From NCBI RefSeq assembly GCF_026210795.1, contig NC_089432.1, positions 2,294,001 through 2,358,000 of the forward strand: DNA of 64,000 nucleotides, given 5' to 3'. This DNA is from Rhizophagus irregularis. Its lineage: Eukaryota > Glomeromycota > Glomeromycetes > Glomerales > Glomeraceae. The position numbers and the translations under genes were made by a program. Under the pieces are notes generated by a model, which ran no database searches, had not been told where the DNA came from, and was given only the letters and a program-made list of their open reading frames with translations. Shown here piece after piece: positions 47,302-58,354 of the stretch. The first letter of the stretch is position 1, and each line of letters starts with the position of its first letter.

Positions 47302-49135
47302 GTATATGTTAAATGATGATCTGATATGATTTCAGTACATTTGTATACATGTCAATTTCTGATATTATGTGCCAGTTTATATCGATATACAACTGCAGAT
47401 TTGTGTACATTAGATTAGCTTAATAGATGATATTGGTTTTATTTAATTATATTTACATATGTAGTAGTAGTATAGTTATTTATATTAATGTTTATATTAT
47501 TTTATGTTATTTATTTTTATATAGATATATTATAATGAAACACTACCAATCAGATAGATATGATGTCAATAGGATATCCATAGATTAGATGTCATTTGAT
47601 ATCAGAAGAAAAAGAGATGGAGAAATAGATATAAATACATCTTCTGTCAACTCGTTAATAAGAAGGTCATATTAGTAGGTATTTTAAGATATATTGAAGT
47701 TATATTCCCTTAAAAAATATACCTCTATCACTTTTTATCACTTTTTATCATTTTGTTGTAAACTTATAACCCTACATTTATTTAATAAAATTGTTATACT
47801 TCAGTTAATCTTAATTTGTTATTTTTGTGTATTATTATAAGATTAGTCTTATAACCATCATGTGCTATTATTAATTGTATTTTGTAGTTGTTTACCTTGC
47901 TGATTCTTAACAAACAATACTGGAATACCAGGATAGATAAAATCCATTGGTAATTGTGTGAATCTACGATTTAATACCGCTAGCTATATGACTCTTATCT
48001 GCTGATATATTCAGTAACAAAACAATACATGTGCTTTTATTTATATATAATTCGTTTATAATACCAAAAATTTAACCATTAATCATCCTTTTATTGATCA
48101 GTCTATTAGTATTATGCAGATGCTAATTTTAAATATCAAATATACAGTATTTGCAATCATATTATTAATTTTTTAATGTTAAGATTTTTTAATATCAAAT
48201 GTATATTTTTTGTATAATATTATCATAATAGTAAATTTAACTATCAGCATGATCTTGTCAATATTATTTTAATATCATATTTCTGAGTTAATCTTAATAG
48301 AAAATTATGCTTGTATCATATAGTGCAAATGTATAAACTCTGTTGCTTTTTAAACTTTATAGATTTTACAGCATTTATTTGTGAATTGTGACATTCCCAT
48401 TTTTATTATTTTATTATACTGTATTATAGCCAAATAATAATTTAAAATTTAAAAAAACCAAATTTAGAATTGCGACAAGTGTAAAAAAAGGGATAACTAC
48501 GATCCAAACTTTCTTTAATCATTTCTATAAAAAATAAATTGGTTTATTATTATTTAAATTACATAATTATGACTTAGTTTCAATTAATGTTAATTATAAT
48601 CAACATACTTTTTGTGTTAATTAAAATCAACATAAACTGAAGAATAAAATTTAAGTTTTGATTACCTAATAATTTAAAGACAATTTCATTCTTTACTGAA
48701 ACTTGCAAAATCGGGACTGTGTAGTAGCTATGTAGTCGCTATATATATTAAAAAAAGTAGTAGGCGTATCACTATTTTATGTTTAACGTAGGGTATTCAT
48801 ATGGAGCGAATATAAAAATACTGTGAATAATTTAGATAATCCAGCAAGTTTATATGTAACAAATACAATGTAAAAATGTAGTTTAAGTGTAGCTTATGTA
48901 ATGCAAAAATGTAGTTTATTTAAAGTAATATTACAGTTTACTCAAAGTTATAATACAGCTTCATTGTATCAACTATCTAAATCTATACATATTACATTTA
49001 TATTAAATCTATATTAATTCTATTTTGTATCGATATTAATCTATACTAAAAAAAAGAAAAAAGCTAAAAAAATCTTTTTCTAAAGTTTTGAATTCCTTTT
49101 TTTGAAACTATACTTGGGATTTTTGTTTCCAAGCT
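47302..49135. other. Gene-free stretch
   Basis: AT-rich, no supported coding sequence or repeat apart from short local strings (CACTTTTTATCACTTTTTATC near 47730; GTAGTTTA repeats near 48880-48930). Confidence 0.5.
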
Positions 49136-49740
49136 TGAGCCAACTTCTCTACAAAAAAAAGGAAATAAATTAAAAAAAACCTCTTTCTATAAAATTTCAA
49201 ATTCCTTTTTTTTCGAAACTTACCTATCTCACACGTCTAACTAAGAGTCAATTTCACCAAGATCCGTGTCTGAGCCGCCTAAAAAAAAGGAAAAAAAAGA
49301 AATTAGCAACCATTTTTAAAAACGAAATAAAGATGGAATAAAAAACAAAAATAATACTCCCACCAAAGTCTCTCGTCCAAAGAATTTAAGAACCGTCTAA
49401 AAAGAAAAAAAGAACAGTTAGAAAATGCTTGTCAAAATAAAAATCAAGAAAAATTGCCAAACTTACTGAAATGCCACGTCTAGAGAGACCATAAGAACTG
49501 TCTAAAAGAAGAAAAGATCAAAACATTAGAAAACGTTCACTAAAATAAATAGTTAAAGAAAAAAATGCCCACCAAAATCCGCATCCAGATGTTTTGAAGA
49601 ATAGGTCACCTAAAAAGGAGAAAGAAACATTAGTAAACGTTTCTCAAAGAATAGTTCAAAAAATAAATCTCCACCCACCAAATTATCACGCGTATGTTCC
49701 TTGTAGGCTGGTGTGAAATTGTAAGACTGAAAAAATAAAA
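49136..49740 (-). pseudogene. Array of tiny exons and introns (minus strand)
   Basis: On the minus strand this stretch alternates short GC-richer blocks with AT-rich blocks that have full intron signals: GTAAGT, GTGAG or GTGGG at the start, CTAAY branch sites, T-rich tracts and TAG ends. Blocks (candidate exons) lie at about 49224-49278, 49364-49396 (33 nt), 49467-49501 (35), 49573-49609 (37) and 49679-49726 (48), with introns of 69-85 nt. Several blocks end in a similar ...TTTG or ...CTTG before the donor. The introns resemble each other (AACATTAGWAAACGTT on the plus strand), so the unit was tandemly duplicated. A related block lies at 56980-57019. Whether a protein is made is unclear. Confidence 0.5.
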
Positions 49741-49752
49741 TAATTAATATAA

Positions 49753-50525
49753 ATACGGTGTACCGTTTGGATGAAAAGTGCCAAAATTTCGAAAAATTGA
49801 TTTTTCGAATTTTTGAATTTTAAAATCTCCTTATAAGGAGATTCTCCTTATAAGGAAAATCTCCTTTTATGGCAATGTAACGTTACACAAATGTCCAAAT
49901 AAGGAAGTTTGTATTACCAAATTTCCTTTTTTGGACGTTTTGTGTAACGTAGATCTATCCTATAAAAGGAAAATTTCCTTATAAGGCGATTTTAAAAGTT
50001 CAAAATTTCAAAATTTCGAAATTTCAAAAAAAAATTACCATAAAAGGAAATTTTTTTAAGATTTTTGAAATTTCGAAATTTCGAAATTTTGAATTTGAAA
50101 ATCGCCTTTTAAGGAAATTTTCCTTTTATGTAAGGGATCTACGTCGCACAATATTTAATTTTTAGTGCCAGCCAGAATTATAATCTCCTTATACGGAAAT
50201 TTTGTTTAAAAATATTTTTTTAACAAATCTGGTGGCTAAACTATTTACCCGAATTCCGAAATCATGTGATTGTAATTCTGGCCGGAATTATAATTGATTT
50301 TATTAATTTTACAGTTACTTGTGATCAAATTTTCAAAAAAGGAAATATTTAATTTCTACCAAAAATTGGAGTAATCCTGGGCGGATTTAAGAAAATTATT
50401 AATGTAACGTTACACAAATTTCCAAAAAAGGAAATTTACTTCGTAAAAAATTGGAAATTTGGTTTCACAAATACTCCAAAAAAGGAAATTTATATGGAGA
50501 TCACTTAATTCCGGCCAGCATTATA
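49753..50525 (+). repeat. Left terminal inverted repeat of the 6.25-kb element
   Basis: 773 bp, inverted partner at 55301-56004. It is itself rich in small palindromes (CGGTGTACCG, TCCTTATAAGGA, GTAACGTTAC), so each arm can fold alone. A slightly longer stretch than the right arm points to a small indel. Confidence 0.75.
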
Positions 50526-51943
50526 GCTTAATTATAGTGTGATAATTTTTTTAATATTCTTTTTAATATTCTTTTATATTCTTTAATTTTTATTTAATTT
50601 ATTAGTAGTATTACTACAAAATTTTTTTTTCATGATTTTTTGGCTAGCATTATGAACCATATGATAAATAAGATCATAATAAATAGATTTTAATTACTGA
50701 AAAAATTCTGTTTTTAGAATACTTATAAAAATGGAAATGTGAAGAGTATTTAAAGTATAAGGAGATAAATTTTTGCTATAATTATATAAGAAAAATTTTG
50801 TAATAATACTAAAAAAGCTATTTATTACAGACATTATACTTTCTATTTTTTATTTTCAATAATTAATCTGTTATTATTTATTATTAGCTAGTAGTAATGT
50901 TGTAGGCTAAATTTTAACAATTGTTTAACTGCTAAATTTTATTTTAGATAATTTTACCTAAAATGCAAATTAATAAAATTTTTTTTTTAATAAATTTTTT
51001 ATATTTTTTCCAATAAGTCTTTCCAATATTTGCCTTTAATATCCTTTTTATATTATTTTATTATAAGTAAATTTATTCATTACATATATAATGCATTACA
51101 CTTTCCTTTTTGAAGAATGTCTAAAGTAGAAGTAAATTATATAATTTCAAAAAAACATTTTTTTCTAAATAAAATTTTCACCATATATATAAAATAATAC
51201 AATCTCTTAAACATATATATTAAATGTACTATTTTAATCTGCTCTATAAGTTTACTTAAAATACAAAATGAGGTTTTAAATGCCATTTTCAATTTATTTA
51301 AATTTTTATTTTTTGTTTTTCTATTTTTGGATATAATTAGCAAAATCTTTGTTTAAATATAAAGTTAAAAATAGTATTTAAAAACTATTTTTTTTCTTTA
51401 AATAAACTTATAAAACAGATTAAGATATGCTTATTTTATGATTTTCAAATTTATATTAATTTTAATTTATAAAAAAAAGAATATTTATTAAAACAATTTA
51501 TTAAAAAAGAAAAGAATATTTATTAAAAAGAATATTTATTAAAAAATTTTATTAAAAAGAATATTAAATAAGTTTATTATATATTGTTTTCTTTTCATTA
51601 AAAATATGTTTAATATATCACTTAAATACAAATATTGAGTTATTAATAAAATCAGTAATAATTATTTTGTATAATTGAAAATTTAATAAAAAAATTAACA
51701 AAAAAAATTAAAAAAAATTAAAAAGCTTATTAAAAAAAATTAAAATGTTTATTAAGAAAAATTAAAAAGTTTATAAAAAAAGTTTATTATAATTTATTAA
51801 AAAAATATAATAATTATTTAAAAAGAATATTATATAAGTTTTATTATATATTGCTTTCTTTTCATTAAAAACATTAATATATCGTTTAAATACAGATATT
51901 GGAAAATGCTAGCTAATAGTAAAATTGATAATTATTTTGTATA
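50526..51943. other. AT-only interior of the 6.25-kb element, left part
   Basis: Almost pure A/T. The segment 51540-51790 recurs nearly unchanged at about 54260-54510. Shorter parts (ATATTGCTTTC... then ATATTGGAAAATGCTAGC) recur at about 51850, 52240 and 54570. Non-coding. Confidence 0.6.
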
Positions 51944-52098
51944 CAGTCAACCCTTGATATAGTGAATTTTTCAGACAACTATAATAAATTTCCCTTGTTA
52001 TAATAAATTAACCAATTAAATCTCTTAAAATCTTCACTATAGCCTTATAGTGAAGTTGAGGTCTAGAATCTAGGGTTTGTTATAACAAGGGTTGATTG
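51944..52098. mobile_element. Pogo-like MITE with visible empty sites
   Basis: Ends CAGTCAACCCTTGATATAGTG and TATAACAAGGGTTGATTG are inverted repeats of the Tc1/mariner (pogo) type. TA flanks both sides (51942-51943, 52099-52100). Other copies of the host repeat in this window (near 51664, 52320 and 54382) read ATTTTGTATAATTGAAAA without the insertion, showing the empty target. Confidence 0.75.
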
Positions 52099-52446
52099 TA
52101 ATTGAAAATTTGATAAAAAAAAAAAATTAAAATGTTCATTAAGAAAAATTAAAAAGTTTATAAAAAAAGTTTATTATAATTTATTAAAAAAAATAAAAAA
52201 ATTATTTAAAAGAATATTATATAAGTTTTATCATATATTGCTTTCTCTTTATTAAAAACATTAATATATCGTTTAAATACAAATATTGGAAAATGCTAGC
52301 CATTAGTAAAATTGATAATCATTTTGTATAATTGAAAAAAATTTATTAAGAAAAGTTAAAAGAAAAAAAAGTTTTTTAAGAAAAATTAAAAAATAAAAAT
52401 ATAAAAATGGGTTTTATTTTTTATCACACCTGTGTTATGTCGCATT

Positions 52447-53976
52447 CCCTATAAAAAAACTGGATACGTTTTTTATAAAGTTTTTATACGATTTTTTTTC
52501 CTTAGAAATAACGTATTATAATAGGATATGGAAAAATGCACAATTCCGTATCACCAAAAATATGGTTTGGATACGGAATTTGCACGGAATTTATATGGAA
52601 TTTACATGATTTGATCACTGATTTTATCACGAAATTTATACGATTTGGTCACTGAATTTACTATTTGTATTACAGTTTACTATAATTGTATTTACATAAA
52701 TCTAATTTCACTTTATTAAATTAAATAAAAAATAAAAAATAAACAAAGTACAAATACATTATGAAAATTCCCTCTTTATTAAAACCACCTATTGCAACCT
52801 AAATTATCTATAAGTCCAGGTTCATTTGGATCAAACAACCTAAAAGAACAAAAAAAAGAAACATAAGAACGTCTAACTTAATTGGAAACAAAACCCCCCT
52901 TCATATAGTATCTGCAATCGTCTAAGTTACCAAAGGTCAGCATTCCTACAAAAAAAAAGAGAACTCCAGAATGTCTGACCTACATAAATGAAAAGAATTA
53001 TGAAGTATCTGATGAAAAAGAAACCAAAACAACAAAATAAATCCAAAACTGACCTACAAAAAAAGAAGACTCTAAAGCAACAAAACTGAAACAACCTACA
53101 AAAAGAAAAGAATTTGAACCCAACATACAAAAAAACAAAAAAATTTGAACTGACTTAAAAAAAGAAAAAAAATCCTGAATCATCCTACAAAAAGAAAAGG
53201 ACTTCCAAACTGATCTACAAAAAAAAAAAAAGAAACTGAATATTCTCACAAAAAAAATCTGCTGGCCTATGAAATTAAATATAAATAAAGAAGAAAGGGA
53301 AATAAAGAATAAACCAAAAAAAATATTTTTTAAAAAAGAGGGATAACGAAGTTAGGAAAGTTAAAAAAAAATTTTTTTTTAAAGGGAGGACGTCAAAGTT
53401 AGAAAAATAAAAATTTTTTTATAAAGAGGAAATAGAAATAGAAAGAAGAAATTTTTTTTCAAAAAAAAGAAGAGTGGGAATAAAAGAAAAAAATTTTTTT
53501 TAAGGAAGTGACAAAAAAAAATTTTTTTTCAAAGGAGAGTGACGAAAAAAAATTTTTTTTAAAGTGAGGTACGAAAAAAAAAATTATTTTTAAAAGGGGG
53601 TGACAAAGAAAGAAGAAAAATTTAGAAAAAATAACAAAAATAAGATAAGAGAAAGAGAAAGGAAAGGAAAGACAGAAAGGAAGATCGGAAGATCAAACTT
53701 ATCAAAGTAAGAGTTTATATAAAAAACAAAAAATGTATCATAACAAAACAATAAACAATCATGTGATCTCGTGTTATGATGGGTAAAATTATCTTAAGTT
53801 TAAAAATTCCGTATACATTCCGCATGATTAATTTTTTCTGTATACATTAGTTTTTTTAAAAAATGTTCAAAAATGAATTGCTTATTAAATATACAGAATT
53901 TGTATACAGAATCTATAAAAACGTACATAAAATGTATACAAAATGTATCCTTTCCGTATACATATTTCTTATAGGG
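52447..53976. mobile_element. Nested TIR element with CCCTATAA ends
   Basis: Starts CCCTATAAAAAAACTGGATACG and ends GTATCCTTTCCGTATACATATTTCTTATAGGG. The first 200 bp have a near-identical inverted copy at 58157-58354, which shows this is a repeat family. Inside, 52790-53280 is a run of short CTACAAAAARRAA units resembling minus-strand 3' splice sites. It is followed by purine-rich GGAGGTGACAAARAAAA units at 53330-53620. No transposase frame. ATT lies outside each end. Confidence 0.55.
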
Positions 53977-55300
53977 ATTCCTATAACATATTACATATAA
54001 AAGTCAAAATGACAATTTAAATCTCTTTTGATATATTAAGAAAACTTGCAGAGCAGTTAAAAATACATATAGTATAAGGTTTCTTATAGTACATAATAAG
54101 TGCATAAGGTTTCACACCAGGATTTTTTAAAAAAAAGGGAAATCTTAACAAAGTCATATGATCAAAATGATCAACATAATTAATATAAAAAATTACCAAA
54201 AAAAAAGGAAGATGTGACATATTGCAGGTGAAAAAAAAACATATTCCTATAAAAATTATAAAAAATTTTATTAAAAAGAATATTAAATAAGTTTATTATA
54301 TATTGTTTTCTTTTCATTAAAAATATGTTTAATATATCACTTAAATACAAATATTGAGTTATTAATAAAATCAGTAATAATTATTTTGTATAATTGAAAA
54401 TTTGATAAAAAAATCAACAAAAAAAATTAAAAAAAATTAAAAAGCTTATTAAAAAAAATTAAAATGTTTATTAAGAAAAATTAAAAAGTTTATAAAAAAA
54501 GTTTATTAAAAAAAATATAAAAATTATTAAAAATTTATTAAAAAGAATATTATATAAGTTTTATATTATCATATATTGCTTTCTCTTCATTAAAAATATT
54601 AATATATCGCTTAAATACAGATATTGGAAAATGCTAGCCATTAGTAAAATTGATAATTATTTTGTATAATTGAAAATAACTTGATAAAAGAAAACAAAAA
54701 AATTAAAAAGTTTATTAAGAAAAGTTAAAAGTTAAAAAGTTTTTTAAGAAAAATTAAAAAATAAAAATATAAAAATTATAAAAAAATTTATTAAAAAGAA
54801 TATTAAATAAATTCATTATATATTGTTTTCTTTTCATTAAAAACATATTTAATACATCACTTAAATATAAATATTTATTTTGTATAATTGAAAATTTGAT
54901 AAAAAAACAAAAAAAAATAAAAATTATTAAAAATTTTATTAATATAAATTTTATCATATATTGCTTTTTCTTCATTAAAAATATGTATTATTCAAATACA
55001 AATATTAGAAGATACCAGCCATTGGTAAAATTGATAATTATTTTGCATAATTAAAAAATTAATATAATGCTAATAATAATAATAATAATTATTATTATTA
55101 AAAAAAATTAAAAAGTTAAAGTTTATTAAAAGTTTATTATTTTGATGATTGCATTCTATTGGATGGATATAGCTTATGATAATTTGTTTATATGGTATAT
55201 GAACTTAATATTAATAAAGTATATATAGATCATTAAAAAAAAAATTAAAAGTTTATTAAAAAAATTAAATTTTTTTAATTAATAAAGAATATAAAAAATT
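53977..55300. other. AT-only interior of the 6.25-kb element, right part
   Basis: Repeats of the left-interior segments (see 50526-51943) and an (AAT)n/(ATT)n stretch near 55070-55100. The open minus frames here are A/T artefacts. Confidence 0.6.
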
Positions 55301-56004
55301 TATAATGCTGGCCGGAATTAAGTGATCGCCATGTAAATTTCCTTTTTTGGAGTATTTGTGAAACCAAATTTCCAATTTTTTGCGAGAAGCAAAATTTCCT
55401 TTTTTGGAAATTTGTGTAACGTTACATTAATATTTTTCTTAAATCCGGCCAGGATTACTCCAATTTTTGGTAAAAATAAATATTAACACATGATTTCGGA
55501 ATTCGGGTAAATAGTTTAGCCACCAGATTTGTTAAAAAAATATTTTTAAACAAAATTTCCATATAAGGAGATTATAATTCTGGCTGGCACTATAAATTAA
55601 ATATTGTGCAACGTAGATCCCTTACATAAAAGGAAAATTTCCTTAAAAGGCGATTTTCAAATTCAAAATTTCGAAATTTCAAAATTTCAAAAATCTTAAA
55701 AAAAATTTCCTTTTATGGTAATTTTTTTTTTGAAATTTCGAAATTTCGAAATTTTGAACTTTTAAAATCGCCTTATAAGGAAATTTTCCTTTTATAGGAT
55801 AGATCTACGTTACACAAAACGTCCAAAAAAGGAAATTTGGTAATACAAACTTCCTTATTTGGACATTTGTGTAACGTTACATTGCCATAAAAGGAGATTT
55901 TCCTTATAAGGAGAATCTCCTTATAAGGAGATTTTGAAAATTCAAAAATCGAAAAATCAATTTTTCGAAATTTTGGCACTTTTCGTTCAAACGGTACACC
56001 GTAT
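55301..56004 (-). repeat. Right terminal inverted repeat of the 6.25-kb element
   Basis: 704 bp, mirror of 49753-50525 with scattered substitutions and small indels. It ends CAAACGGTACACCGTAT. The Argonaute relic starts about 40 bp beyond. Confidence 0.75.
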
Positions 56005-56039
56005 ATAAAGTTACGAAATTAAAATAATAAATTTCTCAT

Positions 56040-56896
56040 TCTTACAAAAATCAAACTCTTATTCAACGAGAATTGTTCTGTCAACCACTGTTCCCGGACG
56101 ACAATTGCCCAATTTATAGTGCCTCTTTTGCAATATAATACTATATATTAAGGGATTAGTAAATTTAGAAATTGTAAAATAATAATGGTAACAACATGAC
56201 ATTAAAAAACTTACAATGTTAGTGTAGGTCCCGAATTTCTGTACACACTAGCAAAGACTTCTTTAAGTGCTTTTACTTCATAAGTTTTTACATGTAGAAA
56301 TTGAGTTTCACCAACTCCATCACGATAAAACAAAATTTTTCTCAGTAAAACTTGATTTCTTTAATAAAAAACACGAAGTAAATTGATTACTATTCCTTTG
56401 AGATCTTTAATAATTTCATTTCAAGGATCTTTATTAACACTAAATCTTCCGTATTTGGTAGCTTTTGAATCCAATGAGGCACATACAGCTGCAATACTTG
56501 GCCTATTATCACCTCTTCCGGAATGGAAAACATCAGCGCTAAATATCATTGTCGGTTCTGAAAATACAAAATCAATTTGATCGTTGGGTAATATTATGTT
56601 TGTCCACCTAATTTTACATTCACTTTCAAAAAGATGTTTGAACAAATTTGGTCAATTCCATTTTTTCTCGCTAATCGTTTGAGTAAAATACATTGAGTTA
56701 GAACACCCAATTGCATGTCCCCAATCCTTTTAATTTCTCCATATATTGGACCCGTTGATCCATATAATGATATGTAGAGGATAATTTTTGTTAAACAAAG
56801 ATTTGTGACAAGCAATATTCAACGCCGTAGTAATTTCGCCTTGAGGATTCGCATACATGACGTAAGGATCATTTGGGATGTCTAAAGACTCAGTCT
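56040..56896 (-). pseudogene. Argonaute (PIWI domain) pseudogene fragment
   Basis: Minus-strand pieces spell out the second half of an Argonaute protein, the slicer that uses small RNAs to cut or silence transcripts. In order: GPIYGEIKRIGDMQLGV and CILLKRLARK, then KVNVKLGGQT, a frameshift, then IFSADVFHSGRGDNRPSIAA (holding the first catalytic Asp) and SLDSKATKYG, then FYRDGVGETQF (second catalytic Asp), and finally GNCRPGTVVDRTILVE. A proper intron remains at 56141-56214 (GTAAGT...TATAG). At least three stops and one frameshift break it, and the last catalytic residue region is lost. It abuts the 6.25-kb element on one side and tiny-exon sequence on the other. Confidence 0.85.
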
Positions 56897-57299
56897 TCTA
56901 AAAAAATAAAAAATAAAAACGTTAGTATACGTTACGTTAAAGAAATATATAGAAACATAAACATTGTCCGATTTCTCACCAAAATCCCACGCGTTTGAAG
57001 GGTGAAACGAAGACAAAACCTAAAAAAGAAAGTTTAATAGTTTAGTACCAAAGATGACAAAAAAAACCAACAAATAATAGAAAAAATCTACCTTAATTTC
57101 CACAAAAGAGACATTGAAACATAAAAAAGGAAATACTGAAACCTAAAAAGAAAGATAATACTGAAGGGGTCACTGAAACCTAAAAAGAAGCCAAATCTAC
57201 AAAAAAAAGAAAATCAAAAATTAATGACGAATATGAAGAAATAAAATGGCAAATCTAAAAGAAAAAAATGAACCTTTAATAGAGTTCGTTAAAATAAAG
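56897..57299 (-). pseudogene. Upstream exon/intron remnants next to the Argonaute relic
   Basis: Intron-like block 56897-56979 (GTGAGAAATCGG at its minus-strand start, TTTTTTTAG at its end), then a 40-nt exon-like block 56980-57019 ending GGGATTTTG before the donor. Further CTAAAAAGAAA (3' splice-like) units run to about 57250. The exon-like block resembles 49573-49609 in the other array. Confidence 0.4.
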
Positions 57300-58156
57300 C
57301 AGTGTTCGGAAATGACCTGGTCATTTGACCATTTTTCGGATTAGGAGTCATTTGGTCAAATGACACCCCATCATTTGGCATTTGGCATTTGAATTATTCG
57401 CGAAATGACAAATGCCAAATGATTGGGTATCATTTGACTATCATTTGCGTCCTTTGTCATTTGGTCATTTGTCATTAAAATATTTAAAGATTATTGGACA
57501 ATTTATAATCATGTGATGTACAAAAAAGGAAGGACGTAATCGAAATAATCACAAACAGAATCAATTTCACCAAATTATTTATTTTTTACTGTAATCTGAA
57601 AATAATAAATAACACAACCATAATTATTAAAGTGATAATATCTGATATGTTATTTATTATATATAATTTTATTATATAATTATATGTATAAATAAATATT
57701 ATGGCCATCTTATGATTAAATAAAGACAACAATTATATATAAAAATGGTGAAAAATGGGATCCACTACATGTGTTACAATTAAATATTTTATTGCAAAAT
57801 CAATTAACTTTTATCTGTGTGGATAAAATGATCATTAGTGAAATAATTATAAGTGAAATGATCCTGTCTATAATAATATTATTAACAAATAATAACCTGT
57901 AAAATAATAACAAAATCATGTGATTAAAAAATCTTTACTACTATTGGAACTTTTTTGATTATATATATTAAACCAATTTTGTTTTAATATTTTTGTTTTC
58001 TTAATTAAAATAAACAAAATAATTAATAAAAATTCTCAGAATATTTAATATTTTTCAAATGACTTAAATGACAGGTCATTTGAGTTGCAAATGACAAATG
58101 ACAAATGACTTGTCATTTGAGTCATTTGTTCATTTCAAGTCATTTGCCGAACACTG
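57300..58156. mobile_element. hAT-like MITE with AAATGAC sub-terminal repeats
   Basis: Inverted ends CAGTGTTCGGAAATGACC and ...AAGTCATTTGCCGAACACTG. Many copies of AAATGAC/GTCATTT in both orientations crowd the outer 180 bp (left) and 90 bp (right), as in hAT elements whose transposase binds sub-terminal motifs. The middle is AT-rich and non-coding. No 8-bp target duplication is visible, perhaps because it inserted beside or into another element (58157-58354). Confidence 0.6.
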
Positions 58157-58354
58157 AATCGTATAAATTTCGTGATAAAATCAGTGATCAAATCATGTAA
58201 ATTCCATATAAATCCCATGCAAATTCCGTATCCAAACCATATTTTTAGTGATACGGAATTGTGCATTTTTCCGTATCCTATTATGATACGTTATTTCTAA
58301 GGAAAAAAAATCATATAAAAACTTTATAAAAATCGTATCCAATTTTTTTATAGG
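58157..58354 (-). repeat. End fragment of the CCCTATAA element family
   Basis: Inverted copy of 52447-52645 (GTATCCAATTTTTTTATAGGG at its outer end; ATACGGAATTGTGCATTTTTCC inside). It directly adjoins the retrotransposon relic, whose reading frame opens at once at 58357. Confidence 0.65.

Larger units (their letters stand above)
49753..56004. mobile_element. 6.25-kb element with terminal inverted repeats over 700 bp
   Basis: The left TIR (49753-50525) and right TIR (55301-56004) are near-mirror images. Outermost is ATACGGTGTACCGTTTG, then AAAAGTGCCAAAATTTCG, the CTCCTTATAAGGAGATTCTC block, AATGTAACGTTACACAAATG and GGAAATTTGG. Innermost is TTAATTCCGGCCAGCATTAT. The inside is extremely AT-rich, with internal direct repeats, a nested TIR element (52447-53976) and a pogo-like MITE. 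I see no transposase. Flanks contain TATAAA-like strings on both sides but no clean target duplication. It sits between the tiny-exon array and the Argonaute relic. Confidence 0.75.

Noticed and set aside
52927-53249. Phe/Ser/Cys-rich open frames on the minus strand
   Set aside because: They arise from CTACAAAAAGAAA-type repeats (TTTCTTTTTGTAG on the minus strand), more like repeated splice-acceptor sequence than protein.
54754-54975. Open frame with membrane-like composition in the big TIR element
   Set aside because: The DNA is nearly pure A/T and repeated; Phe/Ile/Lys/Asn content is expected by base composition alone.
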